In this document: positions 52,487 through 61,495 of the stretch, one piece after another
Numbering within the stretch: position 1 is the first letter of the stretch
How the letters are laid out: each line of letters begins with the position of its first letter
Source: Bacillota bacterium
Lineage (GTDB): Bacteria > Bacillota > Clostridia > Acetivibrionales > JAFADI01
Length of the DNA stretch: 64,000 bases
Reading direction: 5' to 3'
NCBI GenBank assembly: GCA_023424965.1
Contig: JAFADI010000007.1
Span: forward strand, 1-64,000
Made by a program: the position numbers and the translations under genes
Notes under the pieces: generated by a model
Database searches by the model: none
Told to the model about the DNA's origin: nothing
What the model saw: the letters and a program-made list of their open reading frames with translations, nothing else

Positions 52487-54475
52487 ATGCCGGTAGAATT
52501 TACAAAGCAGGGAATACGGATCGATGGGGAAGTGTGGCCTCTTTACAGCGGAACAATGCATTACTGGAGGCATGAAAGGGCACTGTGGGGCCCCATCCTC
52601 GACAATATAAAAAAGATGGGCTTTAAAATCATCGAAACCTATATTCCATGGTCGGTTCATGAACTGGAAGAAGGAGTTTATGACTTGGGAAGGATTGATC
52701 CAAACAAGGATGTAGACGGCTTTTTGGAGCTCTGCAAAGAAAAAGGGCTTAAGGTCTTTGTGCGGCCGGGACCCCACATCAACGCGGAACTGACGCTGTT
52801 CGGCTACCCGGAGAGGATCCTCTACGACCCGGAGGTGCAGGCCAGGTCCCCCTGGGGTACACCCGTCATCTACCCCTATTTCACCAAGCAGTATCCCATT
52901 CCGGGCTATGCCAGTGAGAAGCTGTACAGGGAATGCGGAAAATATTTCGACGCACTGGCCCCCATCCTGTTGAAGCATCAACATCCCCGGGGAGCTGTGG
53001 TGGCCATCCAGATCGACAATGAGACCAATTATTTTTTCAGGGACAGGGCCTATGTGATGGACTACGGGAAGGACTCCGTCAGGCTGTACAGGCAAATGTT
53101 GAAAGAAAAGTATGGCGAGGTTGAAAAGCTCAATGAGCTCTATGGAAGCAGGTTCCCGGATTTTGAGCTTGTCACTCCGCCCGCCGGGTTTGAGGGCGTG
53201 GACAAAAAAGACCTGCCCTATTATTTTGACTGGGTGGAGTATAAGGAATACCAGATAAGCTATGCATTGAAAAGAATCGCCCATATGTGGAAAGATAGAG
53301 GCATTACCCTGCCCGCCTACCACAACGTGTCCTGCCAGTATTATACGCCGGTGGACCTGGTGAACATCGAGGAAATGCCGGAGATCGACGTCATCGGCAT
53401 CGACATGTACCTCTACCCCAAAGATTTTAAGGAGATAAGGACAAAAGTAAAGTTCATGGCGGGCTCAAGCAAGCTGCCCTACATTCCCGAATACAGCTCG
53501 GGGGTGTGGTTTGACAACCCCAGGACGCTGCAGCCGCAGGAAGAGGAATTTACAACCCTTTATTGCTTCATGAACGGCTTGAAGGCCATCAATTATTACA
53601 TGCTGGTGGAGCGGGAGCGGTGGCAGGGCTGCCCTATTACCAGGGATAACCGGATCCGGGAGGAATACTTTGATTTCTACTACAGGTTCAACCGCTTTTT
53701 ACAGGAAAGCTCTTTGCACCGGTATGAAAGAAAGCCCCGGGTCCTCGTGTTGAAGAACTTCGACATGGGCAGGTTTAAAGCCCTCTACTCAAAAATGGAC
53801 CTGAATCCCTTCTGTTCCAATACCTTTGTGCGGGGCTTCGAACTGCCTGCAATGCTTTTCAAGCCGGACACTGATCTGGGCTTCAAATACATGGATGGAG
53901 ATTTTTCCCACTGGGCGGCTGAACCCTGGATCGACGGTATCACTGAGAGGCTGCTAGAGAAAAATATCGATTTCAACTATTCCGATACCCACCTTCCGCT
54001 GGAGAAAATGGTCCGCTATCCTGTTGTTTTTGCCTCGGCCTATGATTTCATGAGCGCGGAAGAGCAGCAAAAGCTGGTGCGTTATGCGGAGCAGGGAGGC
54101 CGGTTGATTGTTGGTCCGGGGCTTCCCTGCCTGGACAGGGAGATGAAGGAATGCAGCCTTCTGGGAGATTATGTGCGTACAAAGGAAGAGCCTGGGGTTG
54201 TGGTATGCGAGGATCCCCATTTGCTAGACCTGGCCCCCCTGGGACTGGACCCGGAGTATAAGAGCAGCAGAGCCGTTGAGCTGGTGGTCCACCGCAGGGA
54301 GGACAGCCGGCTGCTGTTTGCCGCCAATGTGTCGGACTCGGTGCAGCAGGCGGACATATCCTTTGAGGGCACCAAAGAGTTCAAAGCCTTGTGGAATGGC
54401 AGCGACATGTCCGGAAAGGGAGAAATCCATGTTACCCTGCCGCCTTATACCGTCGTTGTCTGGGAGGTGAAATAA
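52487..54475 (+). CDS. GH35 family beta-galactosidase-like glycosidase
   Basis: 662 residues from the ATG at 52487; the GTG at 52475 overlaps the AAAGGTGG site. The N-terminal barrel has GPILDNIKKMGFKIIETYIP and VFVRPGPHINAELTLFG, typical of GH35. The predicted acid/base is Glu179 (QIDNET) and the nucleophile Glu335 (YIPEYSS). A beta-rich C-terminal part ends TLPPYTVVVWEVK. No signal peptide, so it acts in the cytosol on sugar brought in by the ABC importer. Beta-galactosidase is the family norm; exact linkage not known. GH42 is a more distant alternative. Confidence 0.85.
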   Translation: MPVEFTKQGIRIDGEVWPLYSGTMHYWRHERALWGPILDNIKKMGFKIIETYIPWSVHELEEGVYDLGRIDPNKDVDGFLELCKEKGLKVFVRPGPHINAELTLFGYPERILYDPEVQARSPWGTPVIYPYFTKQYPIPGYASEKLYRECGKYFDALAPILLKHQHPRGAVVAIQIDNETNYFFRDRAYVMDYGKDSVRLYRQMLKEKYGEVEKLNELYGSRFPDFELVTPPAGFEGVDKKDLPYYFDWVEYKEYQISYALKRIAHMWKDRGITLPAYHNVSCQYYTPVDLVNIEEMPEIDVIGIDMYLYPKDFKEIRTKVKFMAGSSKLPYIPEYSSGVWFDNPRTLQPQEEEFTTLYCFMNGLKAINYYMLVERERWQGCPITRDNRIREEYFDFYYRFNRFLQESSLHRYERKPRVLVLKNFDMGRFKALYSKMDLNPFCSNTFVRGFELPAMLFKPDTDLGFKYMDGDFSHWAAEPWIDGITERLLEKNIDFNYSDTHLPLEKMVRYPVVFASAYDFMSAEEQQKLVRYAEQGGRLIVGPGLPCLDREMKECSLLGDYVRTKEEPGVVVCEDPHLLDLAPLGLDPEYKSSRAVELVVHRREDSRLLFAANVSDSVQQADISFEGTKEFKALWNGSDMSGKGEIHVTLPPYTVVVWEVK

Positions 54476-55168
54476 ATGATTGCAAGCAACATTTCCATCA
54501 TTGATCTGGACCCTTTCATGTGGAAGCACCTGGGGGAGCTTGTGGATTGGTTTTTCCCTGAAAGAAAGGTGATTTATGTCCTCCACGACAAAGGGAGGGT
54601 TATCAATATTTTTCACCCTGTGAAGGGCCTTTTGAAGGGCAGCGGCCCGGAAACCGGGAAAACGGCGGACCTGGCAGGAAGTTTGCTGAAGGAGCATGAA
54701 GACAGTGAAGAAGTATGGGTGATGGAAAAATCGGGCCTCATCAACTATTACAGCCTGATCCAGGCACCGGAGTTGATGGCGCTGGATTCCGACGAATACA
54801 TGAGCCGCATGCATACCCTGTTCTTTAACTGCACGGGGATTGAAATTTTTAAGAGAAGTAGTAAAAAGGAGCGGGGGGAGTTCTTCAGCCGTATGAGGCA
54901 GCTGGCGAAGGACAACCTGCCGAAAAACTGTACCTTTGTCCTGGAGGTGCTGGAGGGAGGAAAGCCCCACTTCAATGCGGTAATGGTATTCCGGAAGCAT
55001 CAGCTTGTGGTCCTGACAAGCTTTGACCATTTTGAAAAGCGGCGTTCCGCCAAGGAAAGGGATGCAAGCCCTGTGGCGCTGGCGCTGGAGGAGTTCGGGG
55101 GAGAAGTAAAGCATGTGGTGATTGAGAAGGCGGAGCTGAAGGAATATATAGAAAAGGAAGGTCTTTAA
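54476..55168 (+). CDS. Unrecognised 230-residue protein coupled to the GH35 gene
   Basis: The ATG follows the GH35 stop codon with no gap (TAAATG) and uses GGGAGGTGA inside the GH35 end, so translation is coupled. The protein is soluble, mixed alpha/beta, without signal peptide, membrane segment or a motif I can name. Visible segments are VIYVLHDKGRVINIFHP near residue 33, EEVWVMEKSGLINYYSLIQA near 77 and VLEVLEGGKPHFNAVMVFRK near 154. Its stop overlaps the stop of the convergent tmcAL gene. A role in sugar use is inferred from position only. Confidence 0.8.
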   Translation: MIASNISIIDLDPFMWKHLGELVDWFFPERKVIYVLHDKGRVINIFHPVKGLLKGSGPETGKTADLAGSLLKEHEDSEEVWVMEKSGLINYYSLIQAPELMALDSDEYMSRMHTLFFNCTGIEIFKRSSKKERGEFFSRMRQLAKDNLPKNCTFVLEVLEGGKPHFNAVMVFRKHQLVVLTSFDHFEKRRSAKERDASPVALALEEFGGEVKHVVIEKAELKEYIEKEGL

Positions 55169-56421
55169 AACAGCACATTCTGGGTAAATTCCTGGCCCGC
55201 TTTCCTGAAGGCGGGATTTTTGCAGCCGAGCACATACAGGTCGGTGGCCAGCGATTCCAGTTCCAGCATCCTTTTCAGCAAAGGATTGCAGGAGTTTTTA
55301 AAATCGGCGGTTTTTACGACAACGGGAAGAGAAGCTTTGCGGTTCATCTGCGAGAGAAGCTCTCTTCCTTTTTTATTAAAGCCCAGCACCCGGATGTACT
55401 GTGGGCCCCCATGGCGGTTGAACCTGTCCGTTTCATCCGAGGTTACGCCCAGCATGGAATTGAAAAGAATCCTCTGTACCCGGGTCCGGGGATACCGTTT
55501 GGTGGCGATGTTGTCCACCAGCTCGGAAAAGGTGCCTGATTGGCAGGCAGCTTCCTTAATCCTGTTTTCCAGGCCTTCCGACACGTCAGGCAGCAATTGC
55601 AGCTCTTCCGGCGAAGCTTTTCTCAGGCCGGCAAGGAGGATATTTTCGAAGTCTGCAGGGAACACCGGCCCTCTTCCGTTTTGGAGCTCTTCGGATAGAA
55701 TGGAAAGGCTGGGGGCAGGGAGCACTCCGGACAGGGCTGTCCGGGAAGCCTGGAGGGGCTCACCCTGCAAATGCTTTCTTATGGAGGTGGCACTGGACAT
55801 GCCTCCGGTAAACTCCGCACTGTTGTAAGCGCTGCCCACCCGGCGGATGGTAAGGGGGATGATCCTGCTTTCCAGCTTCCGGATTGCTTTCAGATATTCA
55901 ATGCCGAGAATGTTGTTGGAAGAGCCCATCACCTCTTCCATGTGCAATTCCGGGTCTCCATGGGATTTGAAATAGTCCTTTACCGCCAGTTCCCTTGCGG
56001 CAGGGAAGGAAATGCCCTTTGAAAGCTGCAGCCGGAGGGCGGCTTTATAGCTCTCGGGTTCATCCACCAGCACCTTTGCAATGGAATCCAGTGCTTCAAT
56101 TCTGCCATGTTCACTTCCAAAGCAGATGAAATCCACAATGCCCGTCTTTTCCAGGATGCTGACAGCCCCATGGGCAAAAAACTCGGCGCTGGCCATGGCA
56201 TAGACGGTAGGAAGCTCGATAACGGCGTCCACACCGGCTTCAAGTGCCATCCGGGCCCTTGCCCACTTGTTTATTAACGCCGGCTCCCCCCGCTGGATGA
56301 AGTTGCCGCTCATGACACATAGGGTATAATCCGCGCCGCTCAAAGCCTTCGACTGCCGGAGGTGGAACAGGTGCCCGTTGTGAAAAGGATTGTATTCCGT
56401 GATAAGCCCCAGAACCTTCAT
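55165..56421 (-). CDS. tmcAL: tRNA(Met) cytidine acetate ligase (YlbM family)
   Basis: 418 residues. The nucleotidyltransferase start MKVLGLITEYNPFHNGHLFH carries the HxGH-type motif, followed by CVMSGNFIQRGEPALINKWA, characteristic of the TmcAL/DUF795 family. It activates acetate with ATP and acetylates C34 of elongator tRNA-Met. The ATG directly follows the buk stop codon (TAAATG), so it is the third gene of the ptb-buk operon. An acetate-using enzyme placed with a fatty-acid kinase is notable. Its stop overlaps the preceding gene by four bases. Confidence 0.93.
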   Translation of the reverse strand: MKVLGLITEYNPFHNGHLFHLRQSKALSGADYTLCVMSGNFIQRGEPALINKWARARMALEAGVDAVIELPTVYAMASAEFFAHGAVSILEKTGIVDFICFGSEHGRIEALDSIAKVLVDEPESYKAALRLQLSKGISFPAARELAVKDYFKSHGDPELHMEEVMGSSNNILGIEYLKAIRKLESRIIPLTIRRVGSAYNSAEFTGGMSSATSIRKHLQGEPLQASRTALSGVLPAPSLSILSEELQNGRGPVFPADFENILLAGLRKASPEELQLLPDVSEGLENRIKEAACQSGTFSELVDNIATKRYPRTRVQRILFNSMLGVTSDETDRFNRHGGPQYIRVLGFNKKGRELLSQMNRKASLPVVVKTADFKNSCNPLLKRMLELESLATDLYVLGCKNPAFRKAGQEFTQNVLF

Positions 56422-57495
56422 TTACACATACTCCAATGCATTTTCTTCTCCGGAAAGCACCCTGGAAGCACCTTCTGCGAGAGCCGACAGTTCGTCTTCG
56501 CCGGGATAGACCCTGACGGGAGCGATGAATACCACGCGCTCATAGATCCATTGAACGAGGTGACTGCTCCTTGCAAGTCCGCCGGTGATGATGATGCCGT
56601 CCACATCTCCTTGCAGAACGGTACTGCAGGCGCCTACGTCCTTGGCAACCTGATAGGCCATGGCTTCAAGGGCCAGTTTGGCTCCGGCGTCACCTTTTTC
56701 AAGCCTCTGTTCCGCTTCCCGGCAGTCGGAGGTACCCAGATAGGATACAAGCCCGCCTTTTCCCACCAGTTTTTTCTTTATCTCATTTTTGGAATATTTT
56801 CCGGAAAAGCACAGCTCCACCAGCTGGTTGACAGGAAGGCTTCCGCTGCGTTCAGGGGAGAAAGGCCCTTCTTCAAGGCCGTTATTCACGTCAACGACCT
56901 TTCCTTTCTTGTGAGCTCCTACGGTGATTCCGCCGCCCATGTGAACGACAATCAGATTCAAATCCTCATAGTCTTTTCCCAGTTCCCTTGCGAATTTCAT
57001 TGCCATGGCCTTCTGGTTAAGGGCATGGAACACGCTGAGTCTAGGGACTTCAGCAAGTCCGGAGTACCTGGCCAGGGGCTCGAACTCATCCACCACCACC
57101 GGGTTGACAATGAAGGAGGGCTTACCCGCGGGGGAAGCGATCTCAAAGGCAATGACGGCACCGAGATTGCTGGCATGCTGTCCATATTTTGAGTCCTTCA
57201 GATCTTCCAGCATCGCCGGACCCACCCGGTAAGTGCCGCCTTTCAGGGGTTTCAGCAGTCCGCCTCTGCCCACCACGGCATCCAGCGCTGAGGGGTCGAT
57301 GCCCTGGGTGGACATGTAGTCAACCACTGCCTGTTTTCTGAAAGGGTACTGGTCGATGACGGCATTGTATTTTGAAAGCTCTTCGGTGCCGTGATTCAGC
57401 GTTACGGAAGAAATACACAGGGCGCCTTCGAAATAAGCAACTTTTGTAGACGTAGAGCCGGGATTGACGGCAAGGATTTTAAAATTGTCGTTCAT
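56422..57495 (-). CDS. buk: Butyrate kinase
   Basis: 357 residues. ASKHA family with ILAVNPGSTSTKVAYFEG at the start, LIVVHMGGGITVGAHKKGKV, NGLEEGPFSPERSGSLP and the C-terminal GIIITGGLARS. It forms butyrate and ATP from butyryl phosphate, or acts on related branched-chain acyl phosphates. Follows ptb by 18 bp. Confidence 0.95.
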   Translation of the reverse strand: MNDNFKILAVNPGSTSTKVAYFEGALCISSVTLNHGTEELSKYNAVIDQYPFRKQAVVDYMSTQGIDPSALDAVVGRGGLLKPLKGGTYRVGPAMLEDLKDSKYGQHASNLGAVIAFEIASPAGKPSFIVNPVVVDEFEPLARYSGLAEVPRLSVFHALNQKAMAMKFARELGKDYEDLNLIVVHMGGGITVGAHKKGKVVDVNNGLEEGPFSPERSGSLPVNQLVELCFSGKYSKNEIKKKLVGKGGLVSYLGTSDCREAEQRLEKGDAGAKLALEAMAYQVAKDVGACSTVLQGDVDGIIITGGLARSSHLVQWIYERVVFIAPVRVYPGEDELSALAEGASRVLSGEENALEYV

Positions 57496-57513
57496 AAAAT
57501 TCTCCTTTAGAAT

Positions 57514-58425
57514 TTATACGTTTTTATTGGTAGACATGATGGCGGCCAGAGCAATGGAGTAGAGCTTGGTGGAGGAATCGTCTGCCCTGGAGGTGACCAC
57601 CAGGGGAACTCTGGCCCCTGCAACGACGCCGCAGGATTTGGCCCTGTTCAGGAAGGTAAGGGTTTTCACCAGGATGTTGCCCGCTTCTATGTCGGGGGTG
57701 AGGAGGATGTCTGCATCTCCCGCCACCTCACTGACGATTCCCTTGTGGCTGGCGGCTTCGGCGCTGATGGCGTTGTCCATGGCCAGAGGACCGTCGATGA
57801 TGCAGTTTTTGATCTGCCCCCTGTCGGCCATTTTGGAAAGGGCCGCCGCCTCAAGGGTTGCCTGCATGGAGGGGTTCACCACTTCAATGGCCGCCAGCAC
57901 CGCTACTTTGGGCTTGGCGATTTCCAGACTTCTTGCCACGCTCACGGCATTCTGGATGATGTCGGCCTTTTGCTTGAGGTCCGGCGCGATATTGATTCCG
58001 GCATCGGACACAAAGAGCAGCTTGTGATAATTGGCCACCTCATAGACTCCCACATGGCTCAATATGCTGCTGGTCCTGAGGCCCTGGTCCTTATCGAGCA
58101 CAACCTTGAAGAGGTCCGAGGTCTGCGTCATCCCTTTCATTAAAACATCCGCGGCTCCGCTGGCCGCCATATCCACCGCAATTTTTATCGCCTTGGTGTC
58201 ATCCATCTCTTTGACAATTTCATAGCCCGACACGTCAATTTTGAGATCACCTGCGATATCGTATATTTTTTTCTTATCTCCAACAAGGCTCACGTCGATC
58301 AGGCCCAGCTTATAAGCGTCGTGCACCGACCGGAGGATGTCTTCGTCCTGTGCTACGGCCACAACCACACGTTTCCTACGATTAACTTTTACAAAATCCA
58401 TTATTTCATTCATTGTTCTGACCAT
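57514..58425 (-). CDS. ptb: Phosphate butyryltransferase
   Basis: 303 residues from the ATG at 58425 (GGGGGA about ten bases upstream); the frame to 58479 lies in the leader. Family features are ADVLMKGMTQTSDLFKVVLD, FVSDAGINIAPDLKQKADII and ADILLTPDIEAGNILVKTLT. It swaps butyryl-CoA and phosphate for butyryl phosphate and CoA. Together with buk it gives a butyrate route, or a branched-chain fatty-acid recycling route; upstream butyryl-CoA genes are not in the window. Confidence 0.95.
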   Translation of the reverse strand: MVRTMNEIMDFVKVNRRKRVVVAVAQDEDILRSVHDAYKLGLIDVSLVGDKKKIYDIAGDLKIDVSGYEIVKEMDDTKAIKIAVDMAASGAADVLMKGMTQTSDLFKVVLDKDQGLRTSSILSHVGVYEVANYHKLLFVSDAGINIAPDLKQKADIIQNAVSVARSLEIAKPKVAVLAAIEVVNPSMQATLEAAALSKMADRGQIKNCIIDGPLAMDNAISAEAASHKGIVSEVAGDADILLTPDIEAGNILVKTLTFLNRAKSCGVVAGARVPLVVTSRADDSSTKLYSIALAAIMSTNKNV

Positions 58426-58509
58426 AAAGAATAATTCCCCCAAAATTCGATAGTGGCGAAGTTTAAAAATATATATCATAGTTTATGTTCTTCGAAAAAT
58501 ACACGATAT

Positions 58510-58518
58510 ATTATATCA
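58510..58518 (-). promoter_or_regulatory. Extended -10 promoter of the ptb-buk-tmcAL operon
   Basis: TGATATAAT on the minus strand, within a GATATA/TATATC palindrome. No good -35 is present; the region where it would lie is the dispersed inverted repeat at 58534-58587. Confidence 0.6.
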
Positions 58519-58533
58519 TGAATTCTTTTTTTA

Positions 58534-58587
58534 GGGGACAGTCCTCAACTTTTATATTCGTGGCAAAGAAAGTTGAGAACTGTCCCC
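58534..58587. repeat. Dispersed inverted-repeat element, copy 2 (REP/MITE-like)
   Basis: GGGGACAGTCCTCAACT (58534-58550) and AGTTGAGAACTGTCCCC (58571-58587) pair with one mismatch around a 20-base loop. It is the same element as 30161-30222, in the opposite orientation. It lies between the divergent ptb and asparaginase genes. Confidence 0.8.
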
Positions 58588-58684
58588 GTATTTATTTCGA
58601 TTGTTTTTGGAGATATTATTGGATAGGGAAAAGGAACTGTGCACATAAAATATATGACTTATGCAGCTTCTAAAGGTGGCTTTT

Positions 58685-59707
58685 ATGTCGGTTAAACTCG
58701 TAGAAATAACCAGGTCGGGTGTGGTGGAAAGTATTCACCGGGGAGATGTGGCGGTGGTGGACGCCAAAGGCAGGATTGTCTTCCAGGCAGGAGATCCTGA
58801 AAAGTTGACTTTTTTCAGATCGTCGGCCAAGCCCATCATTGCCGTCGCCTCCCTGGAAAGCGGTATTGCGGAAAAGTTTGAATTCGGTTTGAAGGAAATC
58901 GCCCTCATGGCCTCTTCCCACAGCGGGGAAAAGGAGCACATACAGGTCCTGAAGACCATGCTGAAGAAAATAGGAATCGAGGGTTCGAATCTGAAATGCG
59001 GAATAAAAGAGCCAACGGGGGAGGAAGCGGCCAGGGAACTCATCGCTGAGGGGGGAAGTCCCACGGAGCTGCACTGCAACTGTTCCGGCAAACACATCGG
59101 AGTCATTGCCTCCGTCCTGGAAAAAGGGCTCCCCTGGGAAGATTATCACAAAACAGACCACCTTATACAGAGGGATATCCAAAAAGTGATATCCGATTTC
59201 AGCGGCGTTGAGGCAGAAGGGATCATTAAAGGCATCGACGGCTGCGGCATAACGGTTTATGCCATCCCCCTCAAAAACATGGCTTTTGCCTATGCCAATC
59301 TTTGCAATCAGGAGTTTATGCAGGGAAAATATAAGAAATCTCAAAACTATGTCTTGAGCGCGATGACCATGTACCCGGAAATGGTGGCGGGAAAAGGCAG
59401 GCTGGATACGGTGCTCATGTCGAAGTTCGGTTCCAGGGTGGTGGGCAAGTTCGGGGCGGAAGGCGTATACTGCTGCGGAATACTTGGCAGGAATATGGGA
59501 ATCGCCGTTAAAATCGAGGACGGAAACAGCAGGGCCGTTGCTCCCGTCATCCTCGAGCTGCTGGTGAGGCTTGGTGTAGTGAGTGCTTCGGAAATGGAGG
59601 AATTGGAGGAGTACTGGAGGCCAGCTGTGCTGAACCACAGGGGGGAAGCGGTAGGGGAGTATAGAATTGCCGGCGAATCGGGAATTAAAGCGATCATTGC
59701 AAATTAA
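58685..59707 (+). CDS. Asparaginase II family protein (Rhizobium-type)
   Basis: 340 residues from the ATG at 58685, after AAAGGTGG. The family (PF06089, distinct from E. coli AnsB) is recognised by VEITRSGVVESIHRGDVAVV, FFRSSAKPIIA with a SxxK pair, ASSHSGEKEHI, CNCSGKHIGV and GIDGCGITVYAIPL. Related R. etli enzymes hydrolyse L-asparagine using a Ser-Lys arrangement. No signal peptide, so it is cytosolic. Single gene, ended by a strong hairpin. Confidence 0.88.
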   Translation: MSVKLVEITRSGVVESIHRGDVAVVDAKGRIVFQAGDPEKLTFFRSSAKPIIAVASLESGIAEKFEFGLKEIALMASSHSGEKEHIQVLKTMLKKIGIEGSNLKCGIKEPTGEEAARELIAEGGSPTELHCNCSGKHIGVIASVLEKGLPWEDYHKTDHLIQRDIQKVISDFSGVEAEGIIKGIDGCGITVYAIPLKNMAFAYANLCNQEFMQGKYKKSQNYVLSAMTMYPEMVAGKGRLDTVLMSKFGSRVVGKFGAEGVYCCGILGRNMGIAVKIEDGNSRAVAPVILELLVRLGVVSASEMEELEEYWRPAVLNHRGEAVGEYRIAGESGIKAIIAN

Positions 59708-59728
59708 CCCTTACGGGACCGGCATGAA

Positions 59729-59776
59729 GAGGGAACGGGCGGCCGCTTTTGTGCAAAGCGCCGCCCGTTCCCTCTG
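59729..59776. terminator. Long GC-rich hairpin between convergent genes
   Basis: AGAGGGAACGGGCGG and CCGCCCGTTCCCTCT form the outer stem, with an inner CGCTTT/AAAGCG, giving about 21 pairs with one bulged C. No T tract on the plus strand; on the minus strand TTCATGCC follows. Confidence 0.75.
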
Positions 59777-59798
59777 TGTTTATAATCTAGAAGGCCTG

Positions 59799-60740
59799 CT
59801 ATTTCTGCTGGACCTGGGAGCTTTGCTGTTCAAGGGCCTTTTCCATTTCCTGAACATTGGAAAGGGCCACACGGCCTTTGATGTCCACGAGGGGCTGATT
59901 TTTTTCCTTAACGACCTTTTCCAGCTCCTGAAGGGAAAAGTCCAGCTTGCTGGAAAGCTCCTGCTGGTCCTTCGGTACGGTATTCTTGAAAAGGGACCAG
60001 GAAGCTTTAAGGCTGTTGATGTCTGTGTCGGCCTGTGCCCAATTTGCGGTCATGGCATTGAGAACTGCACTCCTGGAATAGTACCTCAGCCGTTTTATTT
60101 CGGGAGAGGTTTTCGTCCTGTACAGGTAATAGAAATCAGGGATATAAGAGTATAACCGGTTTGCGGCCATCAGCGTATTGTTTTGGTTTTTGCTTATGAT
60201 CGCATTGGTAAGGTTGTTCAAAGCGGTGCTGAAGTCATCCGCAAGCTGCTTGGCTGCTCCTTGCTTTACGGACATGGGAAGATAAGCATTCCACTGGTAG
60301 TGCAGACTGTTTATGACGGGCGAGATTTTTTCCCAGTTGTCCGGAGGCTTTGGTGCCTCTGGCTGCTTTTGCTGTTCCGGCTGTTCCTTATTTTCTTTTC
60401 CTCCGGCTTCTTCCTTGGAGCCGCCGCCTTTATTCGTACTTTCTTCTCCATCACCGGCGCCCTTTTGGGACTGGCCGGATTGCTTGCCATCTCCGCCTTT
60501 CTCCTGATCGTCTCCTGCACCTTCCTCTGAAACGGAAGGCGCATTAAAGCCTTTGAAGATCGCTTCAATGTTGGTTTCGATGGATTTTAACTGGTCCGGT
60601 ATTTTTTCACTCTGCTGTTCGTCGCCAAGCTGCTGCTGCTGCGGATTGTTTTGTGATTTCTGACCGCAGGAGGTTAACATAAAGGCCGCGAGTATTATAA
60701 TAACCGGTATTTTTCGGATAAAAACTTTACCATATGTCAT
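59799..60740 (-). CDS. Orphan lipoprotein with low-complexity linker
   Basis: 313 residues. The lipoprotein signal ends FMLTSC (Cys about 25). A Gln-rich stretch, then a G/E/K/Q-rich linker (about 65-130) with no order, lead to a helical C-terminal domain (about 135-313: WEKISPVINSLHYQWNAYLP, LYSYIPDFYYLYRTKTSPEI, ANWAQADTDINSLKASW). Not recognised. The helical repeats with W and Y suggest a four-helix-bundle domain facing the wall. It stands alone. Confidence 0.8.
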   Translation of the reverse strand: MTYGKVFIRKIPVIIILAAFMLTSCGQKSQNNPQQQQLGDEQQSEKIPDQLKSIETNIEAIFKGFNAPSVSEEGAGDDQEKGGDGKQSGQSQKGAGDGEESTNKGGGSKEEAGGKENKEQPEQQKQPEAPKPPDNWEKISPVINSLHYQWNAYLPMSVKQGAAKQLADDFSTALNNLTNAIISKNQNNTLMAANRLYSYIPDFYYLYRTKTSPEIKRLRYYSRSAVLNAMTANWAQADTDINSLKASWSLFKNTVPKDQQELSSKLDFSLQELEKVVKEKNQPLVDIKGRVALSNVQEMEKALEQQSSQVQQK

Positions 60741-60974
60741 ATGCTTGGCAGGAACCCTGCATTATCCCTCCATTTGATAAATTATATCTTCACCTTAACA
60801 TAGTATTTCATAGAAGCAGTCAAAATATGAGCAGCCCTTCGATAACCCATTTGCCATATATAATGCAAATACAGTTTAAACTTACATTCCAAGAAGAAAT
60901 TACATAAAGGATTTTCAGAGGAGATGTCAAATATACTTATGTTAAGAGTGAAAATACAGGAGGCAATTATCAAG

Positions 60975-61280
60975 ATGTCAGTACTGGTCAATTTATGGTC
61001 GCGCAAAACAGGAGAAATAAAGAATTTTTTGGAAAGATATTATCAGAAGGATATAAAAATGGATGAGGACGTAGGGCAATGGATTTACATATATAATAAG
61101 CCTCTTGACGCGATCGATATCATATGTACCCTGATGGATAACCAGGAAAAATTTCAAATTTCTCTTTGCATTCAGGTAGACAAGGGGGATGTGCACGCGG
61201 TTACTCCCGAAAACTACAATGACATTATAAAAGGGCTGTATATCCTATTTTATGAAGAAATTCCCGAAATCACCTATTAA
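60975..61280 (+). CDS. Small conserved-looking protein of unknown function
   Basis: 101 residues from the ATG at 60975, with AGGAGG about 12 bases before it; ATG 60924 follows another AGAGGAG with no spacing. Sequence MSVLVNLWSRKTGEIKNFLE, KMDEDVGQWIYIYNKPLDAI, DKGDVHAVTPENYNDIIKG. Soluble, alpha/beta, no named motif. It is followed directly by the repeat cluster at 61281. Confidence 0.7.
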   Translation: MSVLVNLWSRKTGEIKNFLERYYQKDIKMDEDVGQWIYIYNKPLDAIDIICTLMDNQEKFQISLCIQVDKGDVHAVTPENYNDIIKGLYILFYEEIPEITY

Positions 61281-61495
61281 GGGCTTGACTGATAATATCT
61301 GTACCAAGCATTCCCGCTGATTTTCCGTCCGGCTTTGTTGTCGTCGGCTCAGATACACAAAGTATCTGCGCCTCCATCCACCTTGTCGGACAAAAAATCA
61401 TCCCGGAATCAGATGGCACATCTACTATCAGTCAAGCCCTTTGGGCTTGTCTGGTAATATCTGCACCAGGCATTCCGGCTGATTTTCCGTCTGGC
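61281..61495. repeat. MITE-like cluster: three copies of a 53-bp unit (+, -, +)
   Basis: Copy A at 61281-61333 and copy B at 61443-61495 are direct repeats with 47 of 53 bases the same. Copy A' at 61385-61439 is an inverted, diverged copy (first 14 bases identical to A: GGGCTTGACTGATA). A and A' therefore form a long imperfect palindrome, 61281-61439, with 14-bp perfect ends and an inner CAGATAC ACAAA GTATCTG hairpin (61350-61368). B starts 4 bp after A'. No coding frame or target duplication was found. Confidence 0.85.
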
